A DNA stretch of 64,000 bases from Collinsella sp. AM17-1 (GCF_003470665.1 NZ_QRJZ01000004.1:67160-131159); one strand, 5' to 3'; positions 37,127 to 46,746 are shown, counted from the first letter of the stretch. Program-made: numbers and translations. The notes: a model not told the origin generated them from the letters alone.

Positions 37127-39061
37127 CTAATTCTTATCGGAGGCTTCGGCCTCGGCGGACTGTTCGGCGGTTTTCTCGGAATCTGATTCGGAGGGCGATC
37201 CCTGATTGGTGTTGTCGCGAATCGTTTGCGCGTCGATCACCTGGCGGGTCTGTTCCTCGTCGATCTGGTGGCGGTACTTGGATATCGTGTCTTGCGCATC
37301 GTCGACACTTGTTTGCGGAATGCCCGCCTTGAGGCGGTTTTGCGTGTCTTCGGGCAGGTCGGACAGCTTAATGCTGGTTTCGCTTTCGAGCCAGTGGAGC
37401 TTGAGTCCGAGCGGCTTGCCGGGCAGGCCGCGCCAGACGGCGACATTGCCCTGGTAGGTACCCAGGTAGTACGAGCCGGTGACACCCGTGTAGGCCCAGA
37501 TGCCAGCTGCCAGCACAAAGACGAGGGCCAGGATGGCGGCGATAGTAATGTTGCGGCGACGCACGCGTTGCGCTTCGCGCATAACGCCATCGTCAACCAG
37601 GTCAACGACTACTACGGTCACGTTGTCGTGGCCGCCGGCGGCAAGCGCCGCGTCCACTAGGTTGTCGACGCAGATTTGCGCGGTTGAGGACTGCGTGGCG
37701 ATGTTCTCGATATCGCTATCGGGAATCATGCTCGAAAGGCCGTCGGAGCACAGGATCAGGCGGTCGCCTTCCTCGATATGCAGAGTGAAGTGGTCAGCAT
37801 ACATGGCGGGGTCCGAGCCCAGCGCACGGGTGATGACCGAACGGTTGGGGTGGACGCGAGCCTCGTCTGCCGTAATCTCGCCGGCGTCCACGAGCTCCTC
37901 CACGTAGGAGTGGTCGCGGGTCACGCGGATGAGCGTGCCCTCGTGGAGCAGGTAGGCGCGAGAGTCACCCACGTGGGCGATGGCGAGCGTGTCGTTTTCG
38001 ATATAGGCGCAAGTGGCTGTGCAGCCCATGCCGGGCTTGCCCAGGCCGTTCAGGGCCGCCTCGATTACGGCGGCGTTGGCTGCCTCGACGGCTGCGGCCA
38101 GGCGTGCTGCGTCGGCGGACTGCGGGGCCGTCTTGGCAATAGTCTCGACGGCGATGGAAGAAGCTACCTCGCCGGCGGCGTGACCGCCCATGCCGTCGCA
38201 TACGCAAAAGAGCGGCGACTGCACCAGGTAGGAATCCTCATTGTGCGGGCGTACGCAGCCAACGTCGGAGCGGGCGCCCCACATGAGTTGCGTGGTGGTG
38301 CCGGCATCATAGGTCGAGTCGGTCTCGATGCGCTCCTCGGTCAGGGGCTCAAAGCTCATGGTCGAGCCGGGGTCTTTGAGCTTGGCCTCAACGGCGGCAA
38401 CGTCGATCTCGGCTGTATCACCGGGAGAGACGGTGTCGGTCTCGGCGTTTGATTCGGAATCGCCGGTGTCCGGGGAGCCGGGCTCCTCGGACACGCGGGC
38501 GGTCGACTCGCCGTCTTGCGGGCTGACGTCTATAGGCTCGGGCGTCGCAAAGTGCGACGGCGCGGGCATGCTTTGCGACTGGGCGGCGGGCTCGGCCACG
38601 GCATCGGACTCGCTTGCGGGCGCAGGCTGCGGGGTCTTGGGTGCAGGGCCGTCCTCGGGGGATGGCCCCGCTTCGGGCGCCGGCGTAGACACGGGCGCAA
38701 CTTCGGATGCCGGAGCTATGGGAAACGCCGGCGCGGCGGGCTCGGGTGCTGCAAACACCGCAGCGCTCTCGTTGATTGCCGCGGCGACGGGCTCCGCAAA
38801 GTGAGCTGGCGCCGAGGTTGCTTCGGGTGCTGTGGGCTGTTCCGCAGCATGTGCGCCGATGGACGCCGCTACGGCATCCTCTTCGTCCTCGTTATCGGCG
38901 AGATCCGAAATATCATGCGTTACATGCGAAAGAGGCAGGGAGAACACGGTGTCCTCGGGTTCCACGGGTGCGGAGCCCGCCGGAGCGGCGTGGGCCGGCG
39001 CAGCTGTGGCGGCAGCCGGTGCCTCGGTCATAGTCGCGGACTTGTTCTCCTCGTCGATCAT
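37127..39061 (-). CDS. pstP: PP2C-type serine/threonine phosphatase (PstP-like) with long disordered N terminus
   Basis: The catalytic domain (about residues 258-490) has SDVGCVRPHNEDS, VCDGMGGHAAGE, HVGDSRAYL and GGHDNVTVVVV, the metal-binding motifs of PPM phosphatases. A transmembrane helix follows (about 503-525), then an extracytoplasmic tail. Unusually, about 255 residues of Ala/Pro/Glu-rich disordered sequence precede the catalytic domain. The ATG overlaps the fhaB stop (ATGA), supporting this start; a Met at residue 11 is an alternative. It counteracts the PknB-type kinases. Confidence 0.92.
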   Translation of the reverse strand: MIDEENKSATMTEAPAAATAAPAHAAPAGSAPVEPEDTVFSLPLSHVTHDISDLADNEDEEDAVAASIGAHAAEQPTAPEATSAPAHFAEPVAAAINESAAVFAAPEPAAPAFPIAPASEVAPVSTPAPEAGPSPEDGPAPKTPQPAPASESDAVAEPAAQSQSMPAPSHFATPEPIDVSPQDGESTARVSEEPGSPDTGDSESNAETDTVSPGDTAEIDVAAVEAKLKDPGSTMSFEPLTEERIETDSTYDAGTTTQLMWGARSDVGCVRPHNEDSYLVQSPLFCVCDGMGGHAAGEVASSIAVETIAKTAPQSADAARLAAAVEAANAAVIEAALNGLGKPGMGCTATCAYIENDTLAIAHVGDSRAYLLHEGTLIRVTRDHSYVEELVDAGEITADEARVHPNRSVITRALGSDPAMYADHFTLHIEEGDRLILCSDGLSSMIPDSDIENIATQSSTAQICVDNLVDAALAAGGHDNVTVVVVDLVDDGVMREAQRVRRRNITIAAILALVFVLAAGIWAYTGVTGSYYLGTYQGNVAVWRGLPGKPLGLKLHWLESETSIKLSDLPEDTQNRLKAGIPQTSVDDAQDTISKYRHQIDEEQTRQVIDAQTIRDNTNQGSPSESDSEKTAEQSAEAEASDKN

Positions 39062-39474
39062 CGACGGTTCACCTTCATGACCACATCGCCGATCTGGACT
39101 TCGTCGCCCTCGCGCAGCGTTGCGGGCTCCACAAGCTGGCGGCCGTTGACGAGCGTGCCGTTAAGCGAGTTGAGGTCCTCGATGATGAGCGCCGGGCCCT
39201 GCAGCGAAAAACGCGCATGCGAGGCCGAGACGAATGGTTCGTTGATGCAGATGTCCGAAGATGGCGAGCGACCGACGATGACGGGGCCGAGCATATCTAC
39301 GTGGATGCCGCGGATACCGCGCGGACCCTTGTCCACATCGATCGTCCAGATAGCCGAGTCGCGGCGCTGTCCGCGCACAAGCCCCACGCCGGTCTTCATG
39401 ACGGCGAACAGGAAGATATAGAGCAGGGCGACCAGGACGATGCGGCCTGCAAAAAGGACGATATCGATGTTCAT
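39058..39474 (-). CDS. Membrane-anchored FHA domain protein (FhaB-like)
   Basis: The 138-residue protein has an N-terminal transmembrane helix (about residues 5-27). A forkhead-associated domain (about 60-135) has VIVGRSPSSDICI, SASHARF and IEDLNSLNGTLVNG, the phosphothreonine-binding loops. This matches mycobacterial FhaB/FipA, which recruits phosphorylated division and cell-wall proteins. It lies 6 bases after fhaA and overlaps the phosphatase gene by four bases. Confidence 0.92.
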   Translation of the reverse strand: MNIDIVLFAGRIVLVALLYIFLFAVMKTGVGLVRGQRRDSAIWTIDVDKGPRGIRGIHVDMLGPVIVGRSPSSDICINEPFVSASHARFSLQGPALIIEDLNSLNGTLVNGRQLVEPATLREGDEVQIGDVVMKVNRR

Positions 39475-39480
39475 AAGCGA

Positions 39481-40494
39481 CTATCCCCTAAATTCAAAGG
39501 TGCTCAGGCCAAACGTCAGCAGATCGCCGTTGCGCAGCGGGCAGCGCGTAATGCGGCGGTTGTTGACGAGTGTGCCGTTGGTGGAATTGAGGTCCTCGAT
39601 CGACCAATCCGAGCCCGTAAAGGTGAGCTGGGCGTGGCGGCGCGACACGTTGGGGTCGCGCAGGGCAATGTCGGAAACTGAGCGCTCGCGACCGATGGTC
39701 ACCTGTGCGGAGGTGATGCTATGGCTCTCGCCGCTCACGACGTCGACGAGCTGGGCGAGCGGGCGCTGCGGGGCGCGAGTGCTCGCCATGTTGGAGGCGA
39801 TGCCGGTTGCGGCGCCTAGGCCCACGGCGGCACCGGTCGCGGCGGCTCCGCCCATGCCGGCAAGCGCGTCGCGCGAGATGGTCTGCGGCACCGGGATGGG
39901 TGCGGCGGCGGGGTCGGGGACGCTAGGCACGAAGGGGTCTGCCGTGGCAAGCGGGTCAGGAGTGGCGGCGCGAGGCGTCGGCTGCTGCTGGGGCATGGTG
40001 GCGGGGCGCTGCTGCTGCGGGGCAGCAAACTGCTGCTGGCCGGCGCGCGGGGCGCTGGCGGCACGGCTTACCGCGGAGTTGTTCTGGCCCAGGCCGTTTT
40101 GATAGGCGCGCTCTTCTTCGTACAGGCGGCCGAGCGTGGGGGCATCGACGTTCTCGGCAAAGACCGAGAACTTGCCGGCGCGCAGCTGCGGATCGATCAT
40201 AAAGCGCACGAGGGGCTCGCCGACAAAGACATAGCGGCGCTTTTCGGCCTGCGCCTTCACAAACTCGCGGACCTCGCGCGAAAGCTCGGGGTAGAACGGG
40301 GCGAGCATGGGATCGTCGTCGGCGGCGATCAGGATGGTATAGAGTGCCGGCGCCGTGTTGACGCCGTTAATCACCAGAGTCTGATCCTCCATGTCGCGAG
40401 CGGCCTGCTTGGCAAGCTTCTTAAAGGAGAACGGGGCACGGGTGGCACCGAAGATGCCGGCCACGTGGTCCTCGAAGATGTTCAGGAAGTTCAC
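39481..40494 (-). CDS. DUF3662/FHA domain protein (FhaA-like)
   Basis: The 337-residue cytoplasmic protein has an N-terminal DUF3662 domain (about 1-120, MNFLNIFEDHVAGIFG to LRAGKFSVFAE). A Gln/Pro/Ala-rich linker (about 140-250) follows, then a C-terminal FHA domain with VTIGRERSVSDIAL, VSRRHAQL and DLNSTNGTLVNN. In mycobacteria FhaA links PknB signalling to the lipid II flippase MviN. The GTG start overlaps the upstream kinase stop (GTGA). Confidence 0.93.
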   Translation of the reverse strand: MNFLNIFEDHVAGIFGATRAPFSFKKLAKQAARDMEDQTLVINGVNTAPALYTILIAADDDPMLAPFYPELSREVREFVKAQAEKRRYVFVGEPLVRFMIDPQLRAGKFSVFAENVDAPTLGRLYEEERAYQNGLGQNNSAVSRAASAPRAGQQQFAAPQQQRPATMPQQQPTPRAATPDPLATADPFVPSVPDPAAAPIPVPQTISRDALAGMGGAAATGAAVGLGAATGIASNMASTRAPQRPLAQLVDVVSGESHSITSAQVTIGRERSVSDIALRDPNVSRRHAQLTFTGSDWSIEDLNSTNGTLVNNRRITRCPLRNGDLLTFGLSTFEFRG

Positions 40495-42344
40495 GAAAGA
40501 TCACTCTCCGTATAGGTTCTTTGGTATCCGAGCAAATATAGGCATATCCCAACGATTATAGAGGATAGGGTTCCCGCAACTGCCGCCTTGGCGGCGACCG
40601 CGGCTGCAAGGCTGGCAATTTCCATATGGTGTGCAAGACAGGATGCCGCTGCGCAGCCGATGCCGGTGACGGCGATGGCGGCGATTGCGGCAAGGTTTGA
40701 GCCCTGGTCAGCACGCTTGGCATGGGCATTGAGCAGCGCAGATGACGCCGCGGCAGTTGTCGCGACCAGCACAAAGGCAGCCCAAAGGAGCGGGTCTTCC
40801 AGCGCTGCGGCAACGTTACCGAGCCCCAGCACGCCTCCGGCTGAAAGCGCGACCGTGGCCAGACGGGCAAAAAGCACGCCCATGCCCGTTGCCGCGGCGG
40901 CGCTTGCCGGGCCGAGCCAAAATGACGCGACGCCGGCGGCGACCCCAGCTGCCAGGAAGGTATTGCCAGTCAGACAGCCAAGCGCGAGTGCACAGGTGAG
41001 CGCGGCGCTCGCGGCAGCCTCGGTGCGACCCCAGGCGATCCACCAACCGGACATGGCAGCGGCAAAGATCACCGCGACGGGCAACATCGACAGGATGCCC
41101 TGCGCCTGCATGGTGGCGTTTGCCATGAGCACCAAAAAGCCCACGGCCGAGATGGCCGAGCCAATCTGCGGTGCCAAGCCGGCTGCCGCGCCAATAGCGA
41201 TAGCCGCGACGACCAACCCGGGAAGCGCCGCGACCCCGGCCGTTTGCATCAGCAAAAAGCTAAAGGTGCCGCACGTTAGCGCCGAGATAGCGCGCATGGT
41301 GTAGTCGCGCGCATGGCTCCAGCGCGTGCCCGCCCAGCCGAGTGCGGGGTCGACCTCGATGGCGTCGTCCTCGTAGTGCGACGGCTCGATATCGTTGAGC
41401 TCCTGCTCGTCATCCGAAAGCTCGCTAACCATTTGCTCCAGACTGCGACGGCCCTCACGCACGCTGCCCAGACCGGCAAGGAGTTGGTCGCAAAATGCCT
41501 CGATGCTGTTGGGGCGGTCCTGCGGCATGGGGGAGAGCGCGCTCATGAGCGCGGCCTCGGCTCCCGGGGGAAAGTGTGGTATCAGCTCGCTGGGATAGGT
41601 GGCGCCGCCGATGATGCGGTCGAGCGAGTCGGCGGGCGTGGCCGCTATAAAGGGAGCGCTGCCGCACAAGCCCTCATAGATAACGCAGGCAAGGGCAAAG
41701 ACATCGGCGCGTTCGTCGACCGTGCCGGTCTCGATATCGAGCTGCTCGGGCGGCATGTAGCCGATGGTGCCGCCGCGCGAGCCGCCAAAGCCACCGGCGG
41801 ACGACAGTCGTGCCATGCCAAAGTCGGTGAGCTTTACATTGCCCGAGTGGTCGATGAGCACGTTGGCGGGCTTAATGTCCAGGTGGAGTACGCCATTGCT
41901 ATGGGCGAAGGTGAGCGCCTGACCCAGGGCATCGGCAATGGCCGTGGCCTCGTCAAAGGTGAGCGAGTGGCCGTCCACGCGATGCAAAAACTCGGCCAGC
42001 GACATACCGTCGACATACTCCATGACCAGGTAGGCATAGGCGGTGTCATGCGTAAAGTCGATGACCTGCACGATATTGGGATGTTGAAGCATGGCGGCAG
42101 TGTGTGCCTCGCGCAGGACATCCATGATGTCGCTGGCGGGCATGCCGGCGCCGTTGATAAGGGGGATGCGCTTAATGGCGACGCGGCGGCGCAGGTGCGT
42201 GTCGCGGCAAATCTCGATGGAGCCAAAACCGCCGGTCGCAAGTGTCTCGAGCGGCTGGTACCGCTTGAGCAGCTCGCGAGAGCTGGTGCCCTCCAAAGGA
42301 ACGTCCGGCGAGAACCGGGCGGTATGTTGCGAGAAAAGCGGCAT
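40491..42344 (-). CDS. Serine/threonine kinase with polytopic C-terminal membrane domain
   Basis: The 617-residue protein has a kinase domain (about residues 30-290): TGGFGSIEI glycine loop, VAIKRI, HLDIKPANV and DFGMA. The catalytic loop thus reads HLD rather than HRD; Asp and Lys are kept, so activity is possible without the Arg used in activation-loop control. A large C-terminal region (about 350-615) is Ala/Gly-rich with about eight to ten membrane segments and no PASTA domains. It opens the fhaA-fhaB-PP2C-rodA/pbpA-pknB run and overlaps fhaA by four bases. ATG 42344 follows GAGGG. Confidence 0.88.
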   Translation of the reverse strand: MPLFSQHTARFSPDVPLEGTSSRELLKRYQPLETLATGGFGSIEICRDTHLRRRVAIKRIPLINGAGMPASDIMDVLREAHTAAMLQHPNIVQVIDFTHDTAYAYLVMEYVDGMSLAEFLHRVDGHSLTFDEATAIADALGQALTFAHSNGVLHLDIKPANVLIDHSGNVKLTDFGMARLSSAGGFGGSRGGTIGYMPPEQLDIETGTVDERADVFALACVIYEGLCGSAPFIAATPADSLDRIIGGATYPSELIPHFPPGAEAALMSALSPMPQDRPNSIEAFCDQLLAGLGSVREGRRSLEQMVSELSDDEQELNDIEPSHYEDDAIEVDPALGWAGTRWSHARDYTMRAISALTCGTFSFLLMQTAGVAALPGLVVAAIAIGAAAGLAPQIGSAISAVGFLVLMANATMQAQGILSMLPVAVIFAAAMSGWWIAWGRTEAAASAALTCALALGCLTGNTFLAAGVAAGVASFWLGPASAAAATGMGVLFARLATVALSAGGVLGLGNVAAALEDPLLWAAFVLVATTAAASSALLNAHAKRADQGSNLAAIAAIAVTGIGCAAASCLAHHMEIASLAAAVAAKAAVAGTLSSIIVGICLYLLGYQRTYTESDLS

Positions 42345-42488
42345 GGCCAACCCTCGTGCGTTTAAAGTTCGTTTGCGAGTGGCGGGCGCGGAGCCGAGCC
42401 GTTCGCGGTGGCATAGATGCTGCTAGTGTAGCACGCTCGGGTGCATGGGGAGGATGGCGGGATGCGAGGCTGCCTGTCTGGTTTGGCC

Positions 42489-43205
42489 TTAGCGCTTCTT
42501 CCTGTTCTTCTTCTGCTTGCGCTGCTTGCCTTTGGTCTCCTGGGGCTTGTCGCCCTGCTTGGCCTCGGCGGCGGCCTTCTCGGCCTTTATCTTCTTGCGT
42601 TTGGTCTCGATGCGGAGTTTTTTGTTGATGCGCGCCTTGAGGAAGGAGCCAAACTGCTCGGCATCGCCACGGATGAAGGTGTCCTTGGGGATCGTCACGC
42701 CCTGGTCGGCGAACATGGCCACAAAGATGCGCTCGCCGTCGAGCACGTGGTCGAGCTTCTCAAACGGGAAGAACTGCGACTTGCCGCTCTTGCCCCATAC
42801 CATCAGACCGTTCTCGTTGGCGGCGACGCGGCGGTAGCGGCCGCCCATGGACTTGTCGGCCTCGACGGCATCGATAAAGTCGCGGGCGAGCGTGTGGTGG
42901 AGGTTCTTGCTCCACCAGGCCAAAAAGGCGCCGAACACGATCAGCACGACGCCGAACTTGATCCAGCTGCCGCCGGCCACCAGCATGCCGATGCCGATGA
43001 GCGCGGCAATCGCGGCGGCGACGTACAGGGAGCCACGGCGCCTGGGCGAGGCGACCAGGCGCGCAAAGTCGGTGACGAGGTCGTTTTCGTACTGGTACTC
43101 GTTGAGGTACAGGATGCCGTCGTCGGCCGCGGCCTGCGCCTCGAGCGCGACCTCGACCTGGTCGGCTGCTTCGGAGGGAACGAGGTTGCTCTCTGCGTCT
43201 GCCAT
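42489..43205 (-). CDS. Two-helix membrane protein, YcxB-like
   Basis: The 238-residue product has an acidic start, two adjacent transmembrane helices (about residues 60-98) and a cytoplasmic domain. A very basic Lys/Arg-rich tail (about the last 40 residues, ending KQRKQKKNRKKR) follows. The layout resembles YcxB-like membrane proteins, but I am unsure of the family. AGGAG precedes ATG 43205. It is divergent from dnaX and upstream of the kinase gene on the same strand. Confidence 0.65.
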   Translation of the reverse strand: MADAESNLVPSEAADQVEVALEAQAAADDGILYLNEYQYENDLVTDFARLVASPRRRGSLYVAAAIAALIGIGMLVAGGSWIKFGVVLIVFGAFLAWWSKNLHHTLARDFIDAVEADKSMGGRYRRVAANENGLMVWGKSGKSQFFPFEKLDHVLDGERIFVAMFADQGVTIPKDTFIRGDAEQFGSFLKARINKKLRIETKRKKIKAEKAAAEAKQGDKPQETKGKQRKQKKNRKKR

Positions 43206-43321
43206 GCTCTTTGGACTCCTATCGCGGCGGGCTCGCCGTACGGGTTATTATGGAATGCAGTATGCCGTGCGACCGCATGGCCGCCGCGGCAACAAGACTC
43301 AGTATACCCGGGGGAGCACCC

Positions 43322-45805
43322 ATGGAATCGTTGTACCGAAAGTATCGCCCGCTCACCTTCGACTCCGTGGTGGGCCAGCAGCATATCGTCTCGACGCTCG
43401 AGCACGCTATCACCGAGGGACGCCTGTCCCACGCCTACCTGTTCTGCGGACCGCGCGGCACGGGCAAGACCACCATGGCGCGCATCCTTGCCAAGGCGCT
43501 GCTGTGCCGCAATGCCGAGGCAGCGCGCGCCGAGGGTGCAAGCGGCTGCATGCCCGACGGCACCTGTGAGGAGTGCGAGCTCATTGCCGAGGGCAACCAC
43601 CCCGATGTCTACGAGCTCGATGCCGCCTCCCGCACGGGCGTGGACAATGTGCGCGAGGAGATCATCAACTCCGTCAACTTTGCCCCGGTGCGCGGCAAGT
43701 ACAAGATCTATATCATCGACGAGGTCCACATGCTCACGACGGCGGCGTTCAACGCGCTGCTCAAGACGCTCGAGGAGCCGCCGGCACACGTGATCTTTGT
43801 GCTGTGCACCACCGACCCGCAAAAGATTCTGGAGACCATCCTCTCGCGCTGCCAGCGTTTCGATTTCCATCGCATCGGCAATGAGGATATTGAGCATCGC
43901 CTGGCATACGTGTGCGAGCAGGAGGGCTTCGATTACGACGACGAGGCGCTGGCCATCGTGGCGCGCCATGCCAAGGGCGGCATGCGCGACGCGTTGTCCA
44001 CGCTGGAGCAGCTGAGCGTCTTTGGCAACGGTTCTGTGCATGCGGACGACGCCCGCTCGCTTTTAGGCGAGGTTTCGGACCAGATTCTGGGCGAGTTTTC
44101 CCGCGCCATTGCCGATCGCGATGTTGCCGAGCTCTATGGACTGATCCGTGCGCAGGTCGAGGAAGGAAACGACCTGCTGGAGCTGACGCGCGACCTGGTG
44201 GCGCATGTGCGTGACGTGTACGTTGCCTGCGTTGCCGGTGCCCGTGCCGAGCTGTTTGAGGGCGGCTCCGAGCAGGCCGAGGCGCTTGCTGCCGAGGCCG
44301 CTGCCTTTGGCGAGCATCCTGCCGACCGCCTGGCTCGTGTGCTGACAGTGCTCGACGATGCCGCACTGGAGATGAGGGGCGCGAGCGACGTGCGCCTGGT
44401 GCTCGAGATTGCCTGCACGCGTCTGGCACGTCCCGAGGCCGATTTGACGATTGAAGCTTTGGCTGAGCGCGTAGCTCGCTTGGAGGCCATGGTTGCCAAC
44501 GGCGCCGTGCCGGCGAGCGTGGCTGCTGCTCAGGCCGCCGCGCCTGCAGCATCCGTGCCCGCTGCTGCCCAACAGCCGACGCTAATTTCGGGCGCTCGTG
44601 CTGCCGCTCCGGCGGCATCCGCTGCCCCCGCTGCTACGTCCGCGCGCCAGGGCGGTATGCCTTGGGACCGTGGTGCTGCTGTTCCGGCTGCCCAGCCTGC
44701 GTCCCGTTCTGCGTCCGTGTCAGCTTCCAAGCCTGCAGCGCCTGCACCTCAGCCTGCGCCGACTCCGACGCCTCAGCCCGTTGCGGCCCCCGCGCCTGCC
44801 ACCGCTCCGGCACCTAAGCCCCAGTCCAACAATGCCGCCCAGGTTACCGCCGCCGGTGCTGCCGAGACGCCCGCGGTCGAGGATGCCGGAGAGCTGCAGC
44901 GCAAATGGGCCGAGGTCGTCGAGCGCGTCAAGGCTCGTCAGGCCTCCTACGCAGGGCTTTTGCTCAACGCTCGCGCCACGGCCGACGACGGCTCCAAGCT
45001 CACGGTTTCGTTCCCCGCGGGTTCGACCTTTGCCATCAAGATGCTCGGTCGCGCCGATACGCAGTCGGTGGTCCTGCCGACGGTTTGCGCGGTCTTCGGT
45101 CGTCGCACCATCGACTATGTCCTGGATGGGGGTGGCACGCCGGCTCCTCAACATGAGGAGCATTCTCCATCTGCACGGGCTGCGGTATCTGCGGACCCGC
45201 AACCCGTGTCCTCGGCGGCCCCTGCATCCTCGAGCGCCAGCGCGGCGCAGCCAAAAGCGGCACCGGTAGCGGCACCGACCCCGTCGGCGCCTAAGCCTGT
45301 CACGGCCAAACCGGCTGCTCCGGTGCCGGCGCCCAAGCCCACTGCCGCACCTGCGCCCAAGTCATCCGACCTGGGCAAGGCCCCCTGGCTGCGCTCGGAC
45401 AATCCCGCCGGCGCTCCTGCCACGGGTAAGCTCCCGACCGAGCCCGCACCCCGTGCGCCCGAGCGCTCGGCTGCCCCCAAGGCCCAGCCTGTCGCGCAGT
45501 CCGCGCCGTGGGAATCCGAGCAGGTGTCCTACGACGACGCTATGGTCGGCGGCTTCGCTGGCGATGCGAACGGGGACGATCTGCCTCCGTTCGACGTGCC
45601 GGGTGCGACGCCCGCGCCCAAGTCAGTTGTAGCTGCCCCCAAAGAGGAGGACGCTCCTGCAGCTCCCTGGGAGTCCAACCCCGGCGCCGGCAGCCCCTTC
45701 GGCCACCAGGGCGCAGCCCCGAGCATCCCGCAGACCGAGGACGAGGCCAAAGACCTCATCCGCAGCGTCTTCGGTCAGGCCACCATCTTCAAGCCGGTGG
45801 AGTAG
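43322..45805 (+). CDS. dnaX: DNA polymerase III subunit gamma/tau
   Basis: The clamp-loader ATPase of the replisome, 827 residues. RKYRPLTFDSVVGQQ precedes Walker A GPRGTGKTT (about 44-52), a zinc module with four cysteines (CRN...CMPDGTCEEC), Walker B IIDEVHML and the SRC arginine finger LSRCQRF. Domain III ends near 370. It is followed by a very long Ala/Pro-rich region in two stretches (about 395-550 and 620-740) around a small folded domain, matching tau. No obvious A-rich slippery site for a gamma frameshift was seen. ybaB and recR follow downstream, as in many bacteria, with other genes between. Confidence 0.96.
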   Translation: MESLYRKYRPLTFDSVVGQQHIVSTLEHAITEGRLSHAYLFCGPRGTGKTTMARILAKALLCRNAEAARAEGASGCMPDGTCEECELIAEGNHPDVYELDAASRTGVDNVREEIINSVNFAPVRGKYKIYIIDEVHMLTTAAFNALLKTLEEPPAHVIFVLCTTDPQKILETILSRCQRFDFHRIGNEDIEHRLAYVCEQEGFDYDDEALAIVARHAKGGMRDALSTLEQLSVFGNGSVHADDARSLLGEVSDQILGEFSRAIADRDVAELYGLIRAQVEEGNDLLELTRDLVAHVRDVYVACVAGARAELFEGGSEQAEALAAEAAAFGEHPADRLARVLTVLDDAALEMRGASDVRLVLEIACTRLARPEADLTIEALAERVARLEAMVANGAVPASVAAAQAAAPAASVPAAAQQPTLISGARAAAPAASAAPAATSARQGGMPWDRGAAVPAAQPASRSASVSASKPAAPAPQPAPTPTPQPVAAPAPATAPAPKPQSNNAAQVTAAGAAETPAVEDAGELQRKWAEVVERVKARQASYAGLLLNARATADDGSKLTVSFPAGSTFAIKMLGRADTQSVVLPTVCAVFGRRTIDYVLDGGGTPAPQHEEHSPSARAAVSADPQPVSSAAPASSSASAAQPKAAPVAAPTPSAPKPVTAKPAAPVPAPKPTAAPAPKSSDLGKAPWLRSDNPAGAPATGKLPTEPAPRAPERSAAPKAQPVAQSAPWESEQVSYDDAMVGGFAGDANGDDLPPFDVPGATPAPKSVVAAPKEEDAPAAPWESNPGAGSPFGHQGAAPSIPQTEDEAKDLIRSVFGQATIFKPVE

Positions 45806-45859
45806 CTGCGCAGGCGGGTATACTGCTCAAGAAGAGAACCCTTTGAACGGAGCGAGCTT

Positions 45860-46120
45860 ATGATGTGGGAATATGTCCGCCTTGAGGACGATACGCAGGT
45901 TTCGTATTCCGAAGTCCGGGAGGACAACACAGTGAAGGTTGTTGTGGAGCGCCCGCGCGATTGGGGTTTTGACACGGCGGAGTGTATCTTGCCGGCATTC
46001 AATTGGGTGTCACACGAGGGCTTTAGCGAAGCGGACCTCAAAGAACTCGATGATTTCGTGCGCAACAACGCTCCGCTCATCCTGCGTTTTGCCTACGAAG
46101 GCGGACGAGTCTATGCCTAG
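45860..46120 (+). CDS. Small hypothetical protein
   Basis: The 86-residue soluble protein begins MMWEYVRLEDDTQVSYSEV and is acidic, with mixed beta and alpha character and no recognised domain. ACGGAGCGAG lies before ATG 45860. It follows dnaX by about 55 bases and converges with the small membrane protein gene at 46143. The even amino-acid composition supports coding; function unknown. Confidence 0.65.
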   Translation: MMWEYVRLEDDTQVSYSEVREDNTVKVVVERPRDWGFDTAECILPAFNWVSHEGFSEADLKELDDFVRNNAPLILRFAYEGGRVYA

Positions 46121-46142
46121 TCTCTTCCGACTCGGCCATATA

Positions 46143-46610
46143 TCACTTTCTTTTGTCCGGGCGCATCTGTATTTCGGACATGTGTAGTGTGGTGCCGCGT
46201 ATATCGCATTCGAGCAGACAGGCGCGTGACGGTCGGCCTAGGATGCTGAGGTCGATACGATACGTCGCATGGCTGTCCGTGTACTCGACTTGCTCGGCGT
46301 TGACGGTTGCTCCGATTGTAAATAAAGAGCCCAGTTCGGCATCGACAATCTTGGAGTCCTTTATCTTGACCTTGAACTCTTGGTAGAGGGACGGGCTGTT
46401 GTAGTAAATGGTTCGGGTTCCGTCGGTGCACTCATCGGTCGTCTCCCATTTGACGACGGGCTGGTCCGAGCTGGCTATCAGCAGTTCTGCTCCAAAAGCT
46501 ATGGCATGGGTGATGATAACCAGTAATACCCAGACGACAAAGAGATAGAGAACCACATATGCAACGGGGTGTTTTGAGCGGATGTTTTGGAGTACGGCTG
46601 GGACATTCAC
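46143..46610 (-). CDS. Small membrane-anchored hypothetical protein
   Basis: The 155-residue product has an N-terminal transmembrane helix (about residues 16-42, VAYVVLYLFVVWVLLVIITHAI). An extracytoplasmic beta-rich domain of about 110 residues follows, with one Cys pair candidate. GGAGGT precedes a GTG start at 46610. It resembles in layout the anchored proteins at 12555 and 15235 but shares no obvious sequence with them. Confidence 0.65.
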   Translation of the reverse strand: MNVPAVLQNIRSKHPVAYVVLYLFVVWVLLVIITHAIAFGAELLIASSDQPVVKWETTDECTDGTRTIYYNSPSLYQEFKVKIKDSKIVDAELGSLFTIGATVNAEQVEYTDSHATYRIDLSILGRPSRACLLECDIRGTTLHMSEIQMRPDKRK

Positions 46611-46690
46611 GAGGGCACCTCCAAATCGTCATCTATGACAATCAAATTATACCCAGCCGCCATGCGTGCCGCCTCGAGCAGCGGCTCGGC

Positions 46691-46710
46691 ATTTATCCGT
46701 ACGGATAAAT
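46691..46710. promoter_or_regulatory. Perfect 20-bp palindrome in a divergent promoter region
   Basis: ATTTATCCGT followed at once by its exact reverse complement ACGGATAAAT, between the divergent genes starting at 46610 (-) and 46795 (+). The perfect dyad with no spacer suggests a homodimeric regulator site. The binding protein is unknown. Confidence 0.65.
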
Positions 46711-46746
46711 TGTCTGATTCTGGCTCTACTGGATTTAGCTTGAGAT

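Noticed and set aside
43322..45805. Programmed frameshift making gamma from dnaX
   Set aside because: I saw no A-rich slippery heptamer followed by a hairpin in the expected region; the frame runs on as full tau.
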